Source: Candidatus Uhrbacteria bacterium
GTDB lineage: Bacteria; Patescibacteria; ABY1; SG8-24; GWF2-40-263
Direction: 5' to 3'
Length of the DNA stretch: 64,000 nucleotides
Assembly (NCBI GenBank): GCA_016205975.1
Contig: JACQSK010000012.1
Location: 1-64,000, forward strand
Below the pieces are notes generated by a model. The model searched no databases and had not been told where the DNA came from. It was given only the letters and a program-made list of their open reading frames with translations. Position 1 is the first letter of the stretch. Each line of letters starts with the position of its first letter. Position numbers and translations under genes: made by a program. Positions 15,970-24,201 of the stretch are shown here, one piece after another.

Positions 15970-18021
15970 ATGAATTTCTACCTCCACTCTCCCTACCAAC
16001 CCGCAGGCGATCAGCCTCATGCCATCGAGCAATTGACGGCCGGTGTTTTGGCAGGTGAGCGCGCGCAGACGTTGCTTGGCGTGACGGGTTCGGGCAAGAC
16101 GTTTACGATGGCCAACGTCATCCAGAATGTCCAGCGCCCCACGCTCGTGATCGCGCACAACAAGACGCTTGCCGCGCAGCTTTGTAACGAGTTCCGTGAG
16201 TTTTTTCCTGAGAACGCGGTGGAGTATTTCGTGAGCTACTACGATTACTATCAGCCCGAGGCGTACCTGCCGCGCACGGATACATACATCGAAAAGGAGG
16301 CGATGATCAACGAGGAGATCGACCGCTTGCGCCATGCGGCCACGCAGGCCGTGCTGTCGCGCCGCGACGTGATTATCGTGGCGAGCGTGTCGTGCATTTA
16401 TGCGTTGGGGAGTCCAGAGGAGTATGAGAGGAGCGTGCTTCATCTGGAGGGGCGCAGGGGGGAAGGGCGCAAAGGGGGACAAAGGGCGCAAAGTGGAGAA
16501 GGGTTAGATCGTAATGAATTGCTGCGCCGGCTCACGGATCTGCAGTTTGAGCGCACGACGGCGGATTTGACGCGCGGCCATTTCAGAGCGCGCGGCGATA
16601 TCGTCGAGGTCATGCCCATGCAGGAGCAAATCGTGTACCGGTTGGTCTTTGAGGATGAGCGTATCGCCGCCATGCAGGCGCTTGATCCGATCACGCGCAA
16701 GATCCGCGAGGAGTTGCATGACGTGTGGATTTTTCCCGCCAAGCATTATGTCGTCTCACAGCCCCGTCAGGCGCAGGCTCTGCGCGACATTCGGTTTGAG
16801 CTTCAAGCGCAGCTCGAGCGTTTCGATCAGGAAGGCAAGGTCCTTGAGGCCGAGCGCCTCTCGCGCCGCACGCGCTATGACTTAGAGATGATCCAGAACA
16901 TCGGCTATTGCAACGGCATTGAAAACTACTCCCGCAACTTTGACGGCCGCGCGCCCGGCGAGCCGCCGTATACGCTCATCGATTATTTCCCCAAGGATTA
17001 TTTGCTCATGATCGACGAGAGCCACGTGACGGTCCCGCAGATTGGCGGCATGTACAACGGCGACCGTGCTCGAAAAAATACGTTGGTTGAGCACGGCTTC
17101 CGATTGCCGAGCGCCAAAGATAACCGGCCGCTCCAGTTTTCTGAGTTTGAGGAACGCGTCGGACAAGTGGTTTTTGTCAGCGCCACGCCTGGGGCGTACG
17201 AGAAGGAAACGTCAGGCCGGGTTGTGGAGCAGATCATCAGGCCTACGGGACTTGTAGATCCGGAGATTACGGTGCGGGGAGTCACGGAAGGGCGCAAAGG
17301 GGGACAAAGGGCGCAAAGGGGGCAAGTTGAGGATCTTATCGAGGAGATCGTGCTGCGCGTTGAGAAAAAAGAACGTACGCTCGTGACGACGCTTACGAAA
17401 AAGATGGCCGAGGATTTGACGGAGTTCCTTGTCGAGAAAGGCATCAAGGTTCAGTACCTCCACTCAGACGTGCAGACGCTCGACCGTATCACCACGCTCT
17501 CCGACTTGCGCCGCGGTGTGTATGACGTGATCGTCGGCGTGAACTTGCTGCGTGAGGGATTAGACCTTCCCGAGGTGACGCTCGTCGCGATCTTGGACGC
17601 GGACAAAGAAGGCTTCTTGCGCTCCGAGACGTCTATCATCCAGACCATCGGCCGCGCCGCGCGCAACGTGAAGGGCGAGGTGATTCTCTACGCGGACGAA
17701 ATCACCGGCTCGGTCAAACGCGCCATCAAGGAAACCGAGCGCCGTCGCAAGATTCAGCTTGCCTATAACAAGAAGCACAACATCACGCCCAAGACCATCG
17801 AAAAACAGATTCACGATATCCGCGCGATACTCTCTGGTGACGAAAAATCTACTGAGGCGATTTTGAAACTCGAGCTCACCGCCGAGCCGCACGAGATCAA
17901 GGAAGTCATCAAAGAAAAAGAATACGAGATGCAGGAGGCCGCGAAGAAGCTTGACTTCGAGACGGCGGCAATTTTGCGAGATGAGATCGCGTTGCTGAAG
18001 AAAGAATTGAAAGGGAAATGA
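15970..18021 (+). CDS. uvrB: UvrB, excinuclease ABC subunit B
   Basis: A 683-residue damage-verification helicase of nucleotide excision repair. P-loop GVTGSGKTFT is near residue 40; the beta-hairpin region reads YYDYYQPEAYLPRTDTYIEK; helicase motifs include DESHVTVPQIGGMY and IQTIGRAARN; the C-terminal UVR motif (MQEAAKKLDFETAAILRDEI) binds UvrC. Two in-frame inserts of the G-rich element (16447-16498 and 17287-17326) encode RKGGQRAQ peptides in loops, between SVLHLE and DRNELLRRL and between PEITVR and VEDLIEEI. The stop overlaps uvrA by 4 nt. Confidence 0.97.
   Translation: MNFYLHSPYQPAGDQPHAIEQLTAGVLAGERAQTLLGVTGSGKTFTMANVIQNVQRPTLVIAHNKTLAAQLCNEFREFFPENAVEYFVSYYDYYQPEAYLPRTDTYIEKEAMINEEIDRLRHAATQAVLSRRDVIIVASVSCIYALGSPEEYERSVLHLEGRRGEGRKGGQRAQSGEGLDRNELLRRLTDLQFERTTADLTRGHFRARGDIVEVMPMQEQIVYRLVFEDERIAAMQALDPITRKIREELHDVWIFPAKHYVVSQPRQAQALRDIRFELQAQLERFDQEGKVLEAERLSRRTRYDLEMIQNIGYCNGIENYSRNFDGRAPGEPPYTLIDYFPKDYLLMIDESHVTVPQIGGMYNGDRARKNTLVEHGFRLPSAKDNRPLQFSEFEERVGQVVFVSATPGAYEKETSGRVVEQIIRPTGLVDPEITVRGVTEGRKGGQRAQRGQVEDLIEEIVLRVEKKERTLVTTLTKKMAEDLTEFLVEKGIKVQYLHSDVQTLDRITTLSDLRRGVYDVIVGVNLLREGLDLPEVTLVAILDADKEGFLRSETSIIQTIGRAARNVKGEVILYADEITGSVKRAIKETERRRKIQLAYNKKHNITPKTIEKQIHDIRAILSGDEKSTEAILKLELTAEPHEIKEVIKEKEYEMQEAAKKLDFETAAILRDEIALLKKELKGK
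16447..16498 (+). repeat. G-rich dispersed element, uvrB copy 1
   Basis: Contains the full core (GGCGCAAAGGGGGAC then AAAGGGCGCAAAG). In frame, it encodes RRGEGRKGGQRAQSGEG in a loop of UvrB. Confidence 0.85.
17287..17326 (+). repeat. G-rich dispersed element, uvrB copy 2
   Basis: The core GGGCGCAAAGGGGGACAAAG recurs almost identical to copy 1; it encodes EGRKGGQRAQRG. Confidence 0.88.
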
Positions 18022-20615
18022 TTATGCAAGACAAGATCGTGATCAAAGGCGCCCGGGAGCACAATCTCAAGAACATCTCGCTTGAGCTGCCGCGCAACAA
18101 GCTCATCTGCTTCACCGGCGTCTCGGGCTCGGGGAAGTCAAGTTTGGCGTTCGATACGATTTTTGCCGAGGGGCAGCGCCGGTATGTCGAATCGCTTTCG
18201 GCGTATGCGCGGCAATTTTTGGGGCAGATGGAAAAACCGGACGTGGACGAGATCGAAGGATTGTCGCCGGCGATCTCCATTGACCAAAAGGCGCATGGGA
18301 GCAATCCGCGCTCCACCGTCGCGACCATCACCGAGATTTACGATTATCTGCGCGTCTTGTTCGCGCGCGTGGGGACGCCGCATTGCGTGACGTGCGGCGA
18401 GGCGATTCAGAAGCTGACGAACGAGGAGATGGTGGACGTGGTGTGGGAGAGGGCGCAAAGGGGGACGAGGGAACGGGCGCAAATGGGGATAGAGGGCGCA
18501 AAGGGGGCAAAGGGGGAAGGGGGATCGTTGAAGATTTTGGCGCCGGTGGTGCGGGGAAGGAAGGGCGAGTACTACCAGATGCTCTATGACCTGTATAACT
18601 CTGGCTTCGCGCGCGTGCGGATCGACGGGAAAGAATTTCGGTTGGATGAGCAAATTAAACTGGCTCGCTACAAACAGCACACCATCGAGATCGTCGTGGA
18701 CACGATTGCGGTTGCGTCGTTTGCGACCACCCCCAAGGACGCGCGCCAGCGCTTGGCCGACGCTCTCGAGATTGCCGTGGATCGCGGAGGGGACGTGGCG
18801 ACGATTATCTATCCGGACATGAGCGAGCAGCTCCTGTCCAGCAAGTTCAGCTGTCCCAAAGACGGCTTTTCATTTCCCGAGATCGAGCCGCGTTTGTTTT
18901 CGTTTAACTCGCCGTATGGCGCCTGTACTGAATGTACGGGGTTGGGGACGGCGGAGTTGTTCTCCGAGGAGCTGTGCGGGCTGTGCTCGGGAGCGCGATT
19001 GAGGAAAGAGTCGCTGTATGTGTGGCTGCCTGGTGGGGAGACAAAGGAGGACAAAGGGCGCAAAGGGGTATCGATTGTGGATATCACAAGAATGTCGATC
19101 GTGCAGGCGGTTGAGTATTTCAACACGCTGACGCTCACGGAAAAGCAAACGCAGATCGCGAGCTCTGTGCTGAAAGAGATCCAGAATCGTCTGCAGTTCA
19201 TGCTGGACGTTGGCCTCCATTACCTGACGCTCAATCGGATGGCGGGAACGCTCTCGGGCGGAGAGGCACAGCGCATCCGGCTTGCCAGTCAGGTCGGTTC
19301 CAAATTGGTGGGCGCCATGTATGTGCTGGACGAGCCGACGATCGGGTTGCATCAGCGCGACAACGATCGATTGATCGAGACCTTGGAAAACTTGCGCGAC
19401 ATCGGCAATACCGTAATCGTCGTCGAGCATGATGAGGACACGATCCTTGCCAGCGACTATATGGTTGAAATCGGTCCGGGTGCGGGCGTGAACGGCGGAC
19501 ACGTGATCGCCGCGGGGGAGATGTCGAAAATCATCGACGACACAAAGTCCCTCACGGCGGCGTACTTGCGAGGCGACAAAAAAATAGACGTGCCGGCGGA
19601 GCGCCGCGCTCCAGGCAGGGATGCGATCAAGATCAAGGGCGCATCACAGCACAACCTCAAGCATATCGACGTGGAGATTCCTCTGCGGCGGTTCGTGTGC
19701 GTCACGGGTGTCTCAGGTTCGGGTAAGTCCAGCCTGGCCTATGAGACGCTGTATAAGGCGATCTCGAAACGCTTATATGCGACCAAGCATACGCCCGGCG
19801 CGCATGAGGCGCTGTTGGGCGTAGAGTATCTGGACAAGGCGATCCTGATCGATCAAGGCGCCATCGGCCGCACCTCGCGGTCGAACCCGGCGACCTACAC
19901 CGGCGCGTGGGATCCCATCCGTGACCTGTTTGCTTCAACGGCCGAGGCGCGTTATCGCGGATACAAAAAAGGTCGGTTCAGTTTCAACCGACCAGGCGGA
20001 CGATGCGAGCATTGCGAGGGCCACGGCTTGATCTCGATCGAGATGCATTTTTTGCCGACCGTCTTTGTCACGTGCGACGTGTGCAAGGGGAGGCGGTTCG
20101 ACCGAGAGACGCTCGAGATCGTGTACAAGGAGAAGAATATCTTTCAGGTTTTGGAAATGGAAGTCGAGCAAGCCGCGGAGTTTTTCAAGGACGTCCCGGC
20201 CGTGTCCGACAGGCTTGAGACGCTCAAGCGCGTCGGTCTGGGCTACGTGAAACTCGGCCAGCCCGCGCCCACGCTCTCCGGCGGCGAGGCGCAGCGCGTA
20301 AAGCTCTCGACCGAGCTCGCCAAACGACAGACAGGCAAGACGCTGTACTTACTCGATGAGCCCACGACCGGGCTGCACTTTGAGGATGTGAAGAAGCTGC
20401 TGGAAGTCCTGCACGAGCTCGTGAGCAAAGGGAACTCCGTTATCGTTATCGAGCACAATCTAGATGTGATCAAGACGGCTGACTGGATTATTGATTTGGG
20501 TCCAGAGGGCGGGGATCTTGGCGGTCATGTCGTCGTGGTTGGTACGCCTGAGGACGTGGCGCGCCACGCAAAAAGCTATACGGGGCAGTATTTGAAACGT
20601 GTGCTGAAGAAATAA
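18018..20615 (+). CDS. uvrA: UvrA, excinuclease ABC subunit A
   Basis: An 865-residue damage-recognition ATPase with two ABC modules: Walker A TGVSGSGKSSLAFDT and TGVSGSGKSSLAYET, signatures LSGGEAQRIRLASQ and LSGGEAQRVKLSTE, Walker B LLDEPTTGLH. The zinc-finger region CEHCEGHG...CDVCKGRRF is present. It is shorter than the usual 930-950 residues. Two G-rich elements (18446-18526 and 19033-19068) encode low-complexity inserts ERAQRGTRERAQMGIEGAKG and TKEDKGRKG at loop positions. It starts inside the uvrB stop and is followed by a terminator. Confidence 0.97.
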   Translation: MIMQDKIVIKGAREHNLKNISLELPRNKLICFTGVSGSGKSSLAFDTIFAEGQRRYVESLSAYARQFLGQMEKPDVDEIEGLSPAISIDQKAHGSNPRSTVATITEIYDYLRVLFARVGTPHCVTCGEAIQKLTNEEMVDVVWERAQRGTRERAQMGIEGAKGAKGEGGSLKILAPVVRGRKGEYYQMLYDLYNSGFARVRIDGKEFRLDEQIKLARYKQHTIEIVVDTIAVASFATTPKDARQRLADALEIAVDRGGDVATIIYPDMSEQLLSSKFSCPKDGFSFPEIEPRLFSFNSPYGACTECTGLGTAELFSEELCGLCSGARLRKESLYVWLPGGETKEDKGRKGVSIVDITRMSIVQAVEYFNTLTLTEKQTQIASSVLKEIQNRLQFMLDVGLHYLTLNRMAGTLSGGEAQRIRLASQVGSKLVGAMYVLDEPTIGLHQRDNDRLIETLENLRDIGNTVIVVEHDEDTILASDYMVEIGPGAGVNGGHVIAAGEMSKIIDDTKSLTAAYLRGDKKIDVPAERRAPGRDAIKIKGASQHNLKHIDVEIPLRRFVCVTGVSGSGKSSLAYETLYKAISKRLYATKHTPGAHEALLGVEYLDKAILIDQGAIGRTSRSNPATYTGAWDPIRDLFASTAEARYRGYKKGRFSFNRPGGRCEHCEGHGLISIEMHFLPTVFVTCDVCKGRRFDRETLEIVYKEKNIFQVLEMEVEQAAEFFKDVPAVSDRLETLKRVGLGYVKLGQPAPTLSGGEAQRVKLSTELAKRQTGKTLYLLDEPTTGLHFEDVKKLLEVLHELVSKGNSVIVIEHNLDVIKTADWIIDLGPEGGDLGGHVVVVGTPEDVARHAKSYTGQYLKRVLKK
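18446..18526 (+). repeat. G-rich dispersed element, uvrA copy 1 (long, degenerate)
   Basis: Several GGGCGCAAA units in a row with GGGG spacers, about 80 bp. It is read in more than one repeat register, giving both AQRG and GAKG peptides. Confidence 0.8.
19033..19068 (+). repeat. G-rich dispersed element, uvrA copy 2
   Basis: Contains GGACAAAGGGCGCAAAGGGG; it encodes KEDKGRKG in frame. Confidence 0.8.
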
Positions 20616-20618
20616 AAA

Positions 20619-20648
20619 TAGGCGGGCGAGGCCCGCCTATCATTTTTT
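20619..20648. terminator. Bidirectional terminator between uvrA and the cupredoxin gene
   Basis: A 10-bp stem ATAGGCGGGC/GCCCGCCTAT with loop GAG, T-run CATTTTTT on the plus side and T-rich complement on the minus side. Confidence 0.88.
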
Positions 20649-20649
20649 A

Positions 20650-21183
20650 TTATTCAACGATCAGTGCACCTTCCATCCCAAACGCGCGGTGCGAACCGAT
20701 GTCGCAGTAGATGGGATACGTTCCCGGTTCGCTTGGCGCTGTGAAGGTCAAGGCTTCCCCTTCGACGATCGCGAAGTTCAGATTGAGTTCGTCGATCACG
20801 AATGTGTGGAACCCGGAGTTCTTGGTAAACGTGACGCGGACGAGGTCACCGGGCGACGCCTTGATTTCTTTTGTGCTGAAGAAGAAGTTGCCTGTTTCCA
20901 TGTCGAGCGACACGTCCTCCTCTTCGCCCAAGACGACTTCGATGACCGGGACGTCGTTTTGCGTTGTGACGTTTCCAAACTCATCGATCTCAACGATCAA
21001 GCCGGCTTGGACATTGGCGGCATCCGAATCCTCGGATGCGCCGTTGGTTGGTTCATCGGCGTTTTGTCCGGCGGTGAACTCCACATCCGCGGTTGCTTCC
21101 GCAGATGTCTGTGAATCCGTTTGTGCGGCGCATCCGGCTCCGACGAGCACGAGGACGGCCAAGAGGGGGAAGATATTTTTCAT
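20650..21183 (-). CDS. Cupredoxin-domain lipoprotein
   Basis: A 177-residue exported protein. The signal peptide ends in a lipobox-like VGAGC, so it should be lipid-anchored by Lgt (encoded at 60904) outside the membrane. An acidic Ser/Thr/Ala-rich linker precedes a plastocyanin/azurin-like fold at about residues 80-177. The type-1 copper ligands are visible: His in SGFHTFVID, Cys and His in YPIYCDIGSHRAF, and Met in GMEG. It likely carries electrons or binds copper. It is single-gene, divergent from uvrC, with a -10 TACCAT 9 nt before the ATG. Confidence 0.85.
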   Translation of the reverse strand: MKNIFPLLAVLVLVGAGCAAQTDSQTSAEATADVEFTAGQNADEPTNGASEDSDAANVQAGLIVEIDEFGNVTTQNDVPVIEVVLGEEEDVSLDMETGNFFFSTKEIKASPGDLVRVTFTKNSGFHTFVIDELNLNFAIVEGEALTFTAPSEPGTYPIYCDIGSHRAFGMEGALIVE

Positions 21184-21192
21184 AGTGAGTCC

Positions 21193-21233
21193 ATGGTACC
21201 AAGGTTCTTCTTGGGCGCCAAGTATGGTAGGAT
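21193..21233. promoter_or_regulatory. Divergent leaderless promoters, cupredoxin and uvrC
   Basis: Minus strand: TTGGCG (21216-21221), 17 bp, TACCAT (21193-21198), 9 nt to the cupredoxin ATG. Plus strand: TAGGAT (21228-21233), 7 nt to the uvrC ATG. The two promoters overlap in a 57-bp spacer. Confidence 0.6.
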
Positions 21234-21240
21234 TTTTGCT

Positions 21241-22581
21241 ATGATTCCGCCAGAAATTCATTTGAAGAATCGTCACCTCCCTGACGCGCCTGGCGTGTAT
21301 TTTTATTACGATCGCGCGGGCCGCCTGCTGTACATCGGCAAGGCGACGTCCTTGAAGCGACGCGTCGGTTCCTATTTTGTGAAGGCGCACGACGATCGCA
21401 TCGGCGAGATGGTGGCGCAGATTCGCAAGATCGATTACATCGAGACGCCCACAGTGATCGAGGCGTTGGTGCTTGAAGCCAACCAGATCAAGGCCCATCA
21501 ACCCAAGTATAATATCCTCCAGCGCGACGACAAGACGTTTTTGTATCTGGTGATCACCAACGAGGCGTTCCCTCGGCCGGTGTTGATGCGCGGACGCGAG
21601 CTTCAGCAGATGGGGGTGGATCCGTTGAAGAGGAAGGGAGACAAAGGGAAACAAAGGGCGCAAAGGGACTGGGGAGGAAAATTTTTGCGCGTGTTTGGTC
21701 CGTACACGAGCAGCCGTTCGCTCAAGATGGCGCTTGACTTGATCCGTCGAAGTATTCCCTGGAGCGACTGTCAGCCTCCTGGGGTCACGGGTCGGCACCG
21801 ACCGTGTTTTAACGCCCAGATCGGGAAGTGTCCGGGCGTGTGCTCGGGGACGATCAGCAAAACAGCCTATCGGCGCGTGATCCGTCAGCTCATTCTTTTT
21901 TTTGATGGGAAGAAGGCGAGGCTTGAGCGGGAGCTGAAAAAAGACATGGCACGCGCGGCCAAGGAGCTTCGTTTTGAAGAAGCCGCGGCGCTGCATCGTC
22001 GCCTCACCGCGCTCACGCACATCCAGGACATTGCGCTCATTTCGCGGGAGGACCATGAGCTTCCGTTTACGCAAGAGAGGACAGAGGGGTCCATCAATCT
22101 TCATGGCCGCATCGAGGCCTACGACATAAGCAATATCTCAGGCACGTCAGCGGTCGGATCGATGGTGGTGTTTGTGGAAGGGAAGCCGGTCAAGGCGCTG
22201 TATCGTAAGTTTAAGATAAAGACGGTTATGGGAGTCAACGACGTTGCGTGCATGGAGGAAGTCATGAGGAGAAGGTTACAAAGGGGGCAAAGGGCGCAAA
22301 GGGGATGGGAGTTGCCGGAGCTAATGGTTATCGATGGGGGAGAGCCGCAGGTGAATCGAGTCCAAGAGGTACTCGATGCGCTCGGCGTGACCGTGCCGAT
22401 CATTGGGATCGCCAAGGGGTTTGATCGCAAGCAAGATCGTCTTGTATACGATCACAGCAACCAAGAGTTACAACGCGTTGTTACACGCGGCAAAGAATTA
22501 TTTCAGCGCGCGCGCGACGAAGCCCATCGGTTTGCGGTGAAGTATCACAGAACGCTCAGAACCAGACACTCCATCCGTTAG
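21241..22581 (+). CDS. uvrC: UvrC, excinuclease ABC subunit C, lacking the C-terminal HhH domain
   Basis: A 446-residue dual-incision nuclease. The GIY-YIG domain is at the start (GVYFYYDRAGRLLYIGKATSLKRRV), a UVR motif (KELRFEEAAALHRRLTAL) lies mid-protein, and the RNase H-like endonuclease domain carries IEAYDISNISGTSAVGSMV and LMVIDGGEPQVNRV. The protein stops at DEAHRFAVKYHRTLR, just where the tandem helix-hairpin-helix domain normally begins; typical UvrC has about 600 residues. Two G-rich elements (21627-21674 and 22268-22310) encode KGDKGKQRAQRD and QRGQRAQRG in loops. The start is the ATG 7 nt after TAGGAT. Confidence 0.93.
   Translation: MIPPEIHLKNRHLPDAPGVYFYYDRAGRLLYIGKATSLKRRVGSYFVKAHDDRIGEMVAQIRKIDYIETPTVIEALVLEANQIKAHQPKYNILQRDDKTFLYLVITNEAFPRPVLMRGRELQQMGVDPLKRKGDKGKQRAQRDWGGKFLRVFGPYTSSRSLKMALDLIRRSIPWSDCQPPGVTGRHRPCFNAQIGKCPGVCSGTISKTAYRRVIRQLILFFDGKKARLERELKKDMARAAKELRFEEAAALHRRLTALTHIQDIALISREDHELPFTQERTEGSINLHGRIEAYDISNISGTSAVGSMVVFVEGKPVKALYRKFKIKTVMGVNDVACMEEVMRRRLQRGQRAQRGWELPELMVIDGGEPQVNRVQEVLDALGVTVPIIGIAKGFDRKQDRLVYDHSNQELQRVVTRGKELFQRARDEAHRFAVKYHRTLRTRHSIR
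21627..21674 (+). repeat. G-rich dispersed element, uvrC copy 1
   Basis: Contains ACAAAGGGCGCAAAGG after GGGAGACAAAGGGAA; inserted between the GIY-YIG domain and the RVFGPYTSSRSL segment. Confidence 0.83.
22268..22310 (+). repeat. G-rich dispersed element, uvrC copy 2
   Basis: Contains ACAAAGGGGGCAAAGGGCGC then AAAGGGG; inserted before ELPELMVIDGG in the endonuclease domain. Confidence 0.83.
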
Positions 22582-22612
22582 GTTATCCACATATTTTTTT
22601 GGATCGATTTCG

Positions 22613-22634
22613 TCCTGCAAAACAGGGCTTTTTT
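22613..22634 (+). terminator. Weak terminator after uvrC
   Basis: A short stem CCTG/CAGG with loop CAAAA followed by GCTTTTTT. Confidence 0.4.
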
Positions 22635-22659
22635 GATGGTCGAAAGTGGATAGAAGTAT

Positions 22660-22711
22660 TTGACGCGTGTCATTCAGTGGTTTAGAATGGTGACAGGTGG
22701 AGATAAGTGGG
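22660..22711 (+). promoter_or_regulatory. mraZ promoter with MraZ-type operator repeats
   Basis: TTGACG (22660-22665), 17 bp, TAGAAT (22683-22688). Over and after the -10, GTGGT, ATGGT, GTGGA and GTGGG occur at exactly 10-bp steps (22677, 22687, 22697, 22707). MraZ is known to bind TGGG-type repeats of this period upstream of its own gene, so autoregulation is likely. Confidence 0.7.
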
Positions 22712-22720
22712 GATTGATCG

Positions 22721-22772
22721 AGAGCCGCTCGATTGATGCTCACTTTTATTTAAGTGCCACCCAAGCGGCTCT
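22721..22772 (+). promoter_or_regulatory. Leader stem ending at the mraZ start codon
   Basis: AGAGCCGCT (22721-22729) pairs with AGCGGCTCT (22764-22772), which touches the ATG at 22773. An inner CACTT/AAGTG hairpin is at 22741-22756. No Shine-Dalgarno sequence is visible, so the stem may shape translation initiation. Confidence 0.45.
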
Positions 22773-23204
22773 ATGTTTATCGGCGAGTACAAACACGCGA
22801 TCGATGAAAAAGGACGTCTTGCGATTCCCGTTAAGTTTCGCAAAGACCTTGCCAAGGGAGCCGTGGTCACGAGGGGACTCGACACGTCGCTGTTCCTGTT
22901 CCCCAAGGAGGAGTGGGGCAAGCTCGCACAGAAACTGGCTAGTTTGCCCCTGGGGCAATCCAACAGCCGCGCCTTCGCCCGACTCATGCTTGCGGGCGCC
23001 ATGGACGTGGAGATGGATAAACAGGGACGCGTCGTGTTGCCGGAATACCTCCGAGAGTATGCGAGCCTTGAGAAGGCCGTTGTCGTGGCTGGTCTCTACA
23101 CGCGCGTGGAGATTTGGGACCAGCGGAAGTGGGAGGCGTACAAGAAAAAAGTTGAGAGCGACGCCGATGCGGTTGCGGAGAAGCTGGGGGAGCTTGGCGT
23201 GTAG
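22773..23204 (+). CDS. mraZ: MraZ, transcriptional regulator of the division/cell-wall cluster
   Basis: A 143-residue protein with two SpoVT/AbrB-like domains: MFIGEYKHAIDEKGRLAIPVKFR and AGAMDVEMDKQGRVVLPEYLREYA, the duplicated hallmark of MraZ. It forms ring oligomers and binds tandem repeats upstream of mraZ, seen here at 22677-22711. It starts an mraZ-rsmH-ftsL operon. The C-terminal tail after WEAYKKKVE is short. Confidence 0.95.
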   Translation: MFIGEYKHAIDEKGRLAIPVKFRKDLAKGAVVTRGLDTSLFLFPKEEWGKLAQKLASLPLGQSNSRAFARLMLAGAMDVEMDKQGRVVLPEYLREYASLEKAVVVAGLYTRVEIWDQRKWEAYKKKVESDADAVAEKLGELGV

Positions 23205-23240
23205 AGATCTCTGTCGTTCGGATGCGCGGTTTGGAGTGTG

Positions 23241-23269
23241 TCTCGTGGTTAATGAACCTTTCCACGAGA
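23241..23269 (+). other. Stem-loop between mraZ and rsmH
   Basis: An 8-bp stem TCTCGTGG/CCACGAGA with a 13-nt loop and no T-run, so not a standard terminator; perhaps a processing or stability element. Confidence 0.4.
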
Positions 23270-23311
23270 AGCACTTCAATCCCGGCATCCTAACAGGAGG
23301 CAGCATTTTTT

Positions 23312-24175
23312 ATGCACGAACCTGTCCTCCTTCCTGAGGTGATTGCATCCCTCAAGCCGGAGCCGAACCATTTTTTGATAGACGGCACCGTGGGGCTGGG
23401 GGGACATGCGGAAGGTTTCCTTGCGCGTGTCCTTCCTGGCGGCCGTCTGCTGGGCATTGATCGCGATGCCGACAATCTGGAGCGTGCGCGTGAGCGTCTC
23501 TCTGGATTTGGTGAAAGCGTTGTGTTGGTTCAGGACAGCTATGCCAACGTTAAGGCTCATGCGTATGCTCATGGATTTCATCACGTCAACGCGGTTCTCC
23601 TGGATCTTGGTTTCTCTTCTGTCCATGTGGATGATCCAAGCCGGGGCTTCTCGTTTACGCACGATGGACCACTCGACATGCGCTATGACCGTTCACAAGC
23701 GCTCACCGCAGAGCGAATCGTGAACACATGGTTGGTCGATGAGCTGGCGCGGATTTTCCGGCAGTTCGGCGAAGAGACGCGCGCGCGTCAAGCCGCAGAG
23801 GCGATCGACGCGTGCCGAGGGCTGGCGCGCATCCAGACGACGAGGCAATTGGTGGCGTGTCTTGAGCGCGTGCTTCCTCGACAGGGAAAGGCACACGGCG
23901 CAACTCGCGTGTTCCAAGCACTCAGGATCGCGGTCAACGACGAGTTGGGGCAGCTCGAACGGGCTCTTCCCGATTTCGTGGACTTGCTCGTGCCAGGCGG
24001 AAGAATCGCCATCATCAGCTTCCACTCGCTGGAAGACCGATTGGTTAAACGATTTCTGAAGTCGCGCATGGATCTGCGCCTCGTGAACAAACGCGTCATC
24101 ACCCCAAGCCAAGAGGAAGTGCGAAAGAACCCTCGCGCCCGCAGCGCCAAGCTGCGCGTGGCCGAGAAATTGTAA
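23312..24175 (+). CDS. rsmH: RsmH, 16S rRNA (cytosine-1402-N4)-methyltransferase
   Basis: A 287-residue SAM-dependent methyltransferase: MHEPVLLPEVIASL start, SAM motif DGTVGLGGHAEGFL, DLGFSSVHVDDPSRGFSF, DMRYD, and the C-terminal ISFHSLEDRLVKRFLKS. It modifies C1402 of 16S rRNA. An AGGAGG lies about 13 nt before the ATG across a T-run, a longer than usual spacing. It is the second gene of the mraZ cluster. Confidence 0.95.
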   Translation: MHEPVLLPEVIASLKPEPNHFLIDGTVGLGGHAEGFLARVLPGGRLLGIDRDADNLERARERLSGFGESVVLVQDSYANVKAHAYAHGFHHVNAVLLDLGFSSVHVDDPSRGFSFTHDGPLDMRYDRSQALTAERIVNTWLVDELARIFRQFGEETRARQAAEAIDACRGLARIQTTRQLVACLERVLPRQGKAHGATRVFQALRIAVNDELGQLERALPDFVDLLVPGGRIAIISFHSLEDRLVKRFLKSRMDLRLVNKRVITPSQEEVRKNPRARSAKLRVAEKL

Positions 24176-24201
24176 GCCATCCTGGCACCCCCACGGACTC
24201 T

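Noticed and set aside
20650..22104. A long minus-strand frame that would extend the cupredoxin gene to 484 residues
   Set aside because: The lipoprotein signal starts at 21183 and has its own -10; the upstream part is antisense to uvrC.
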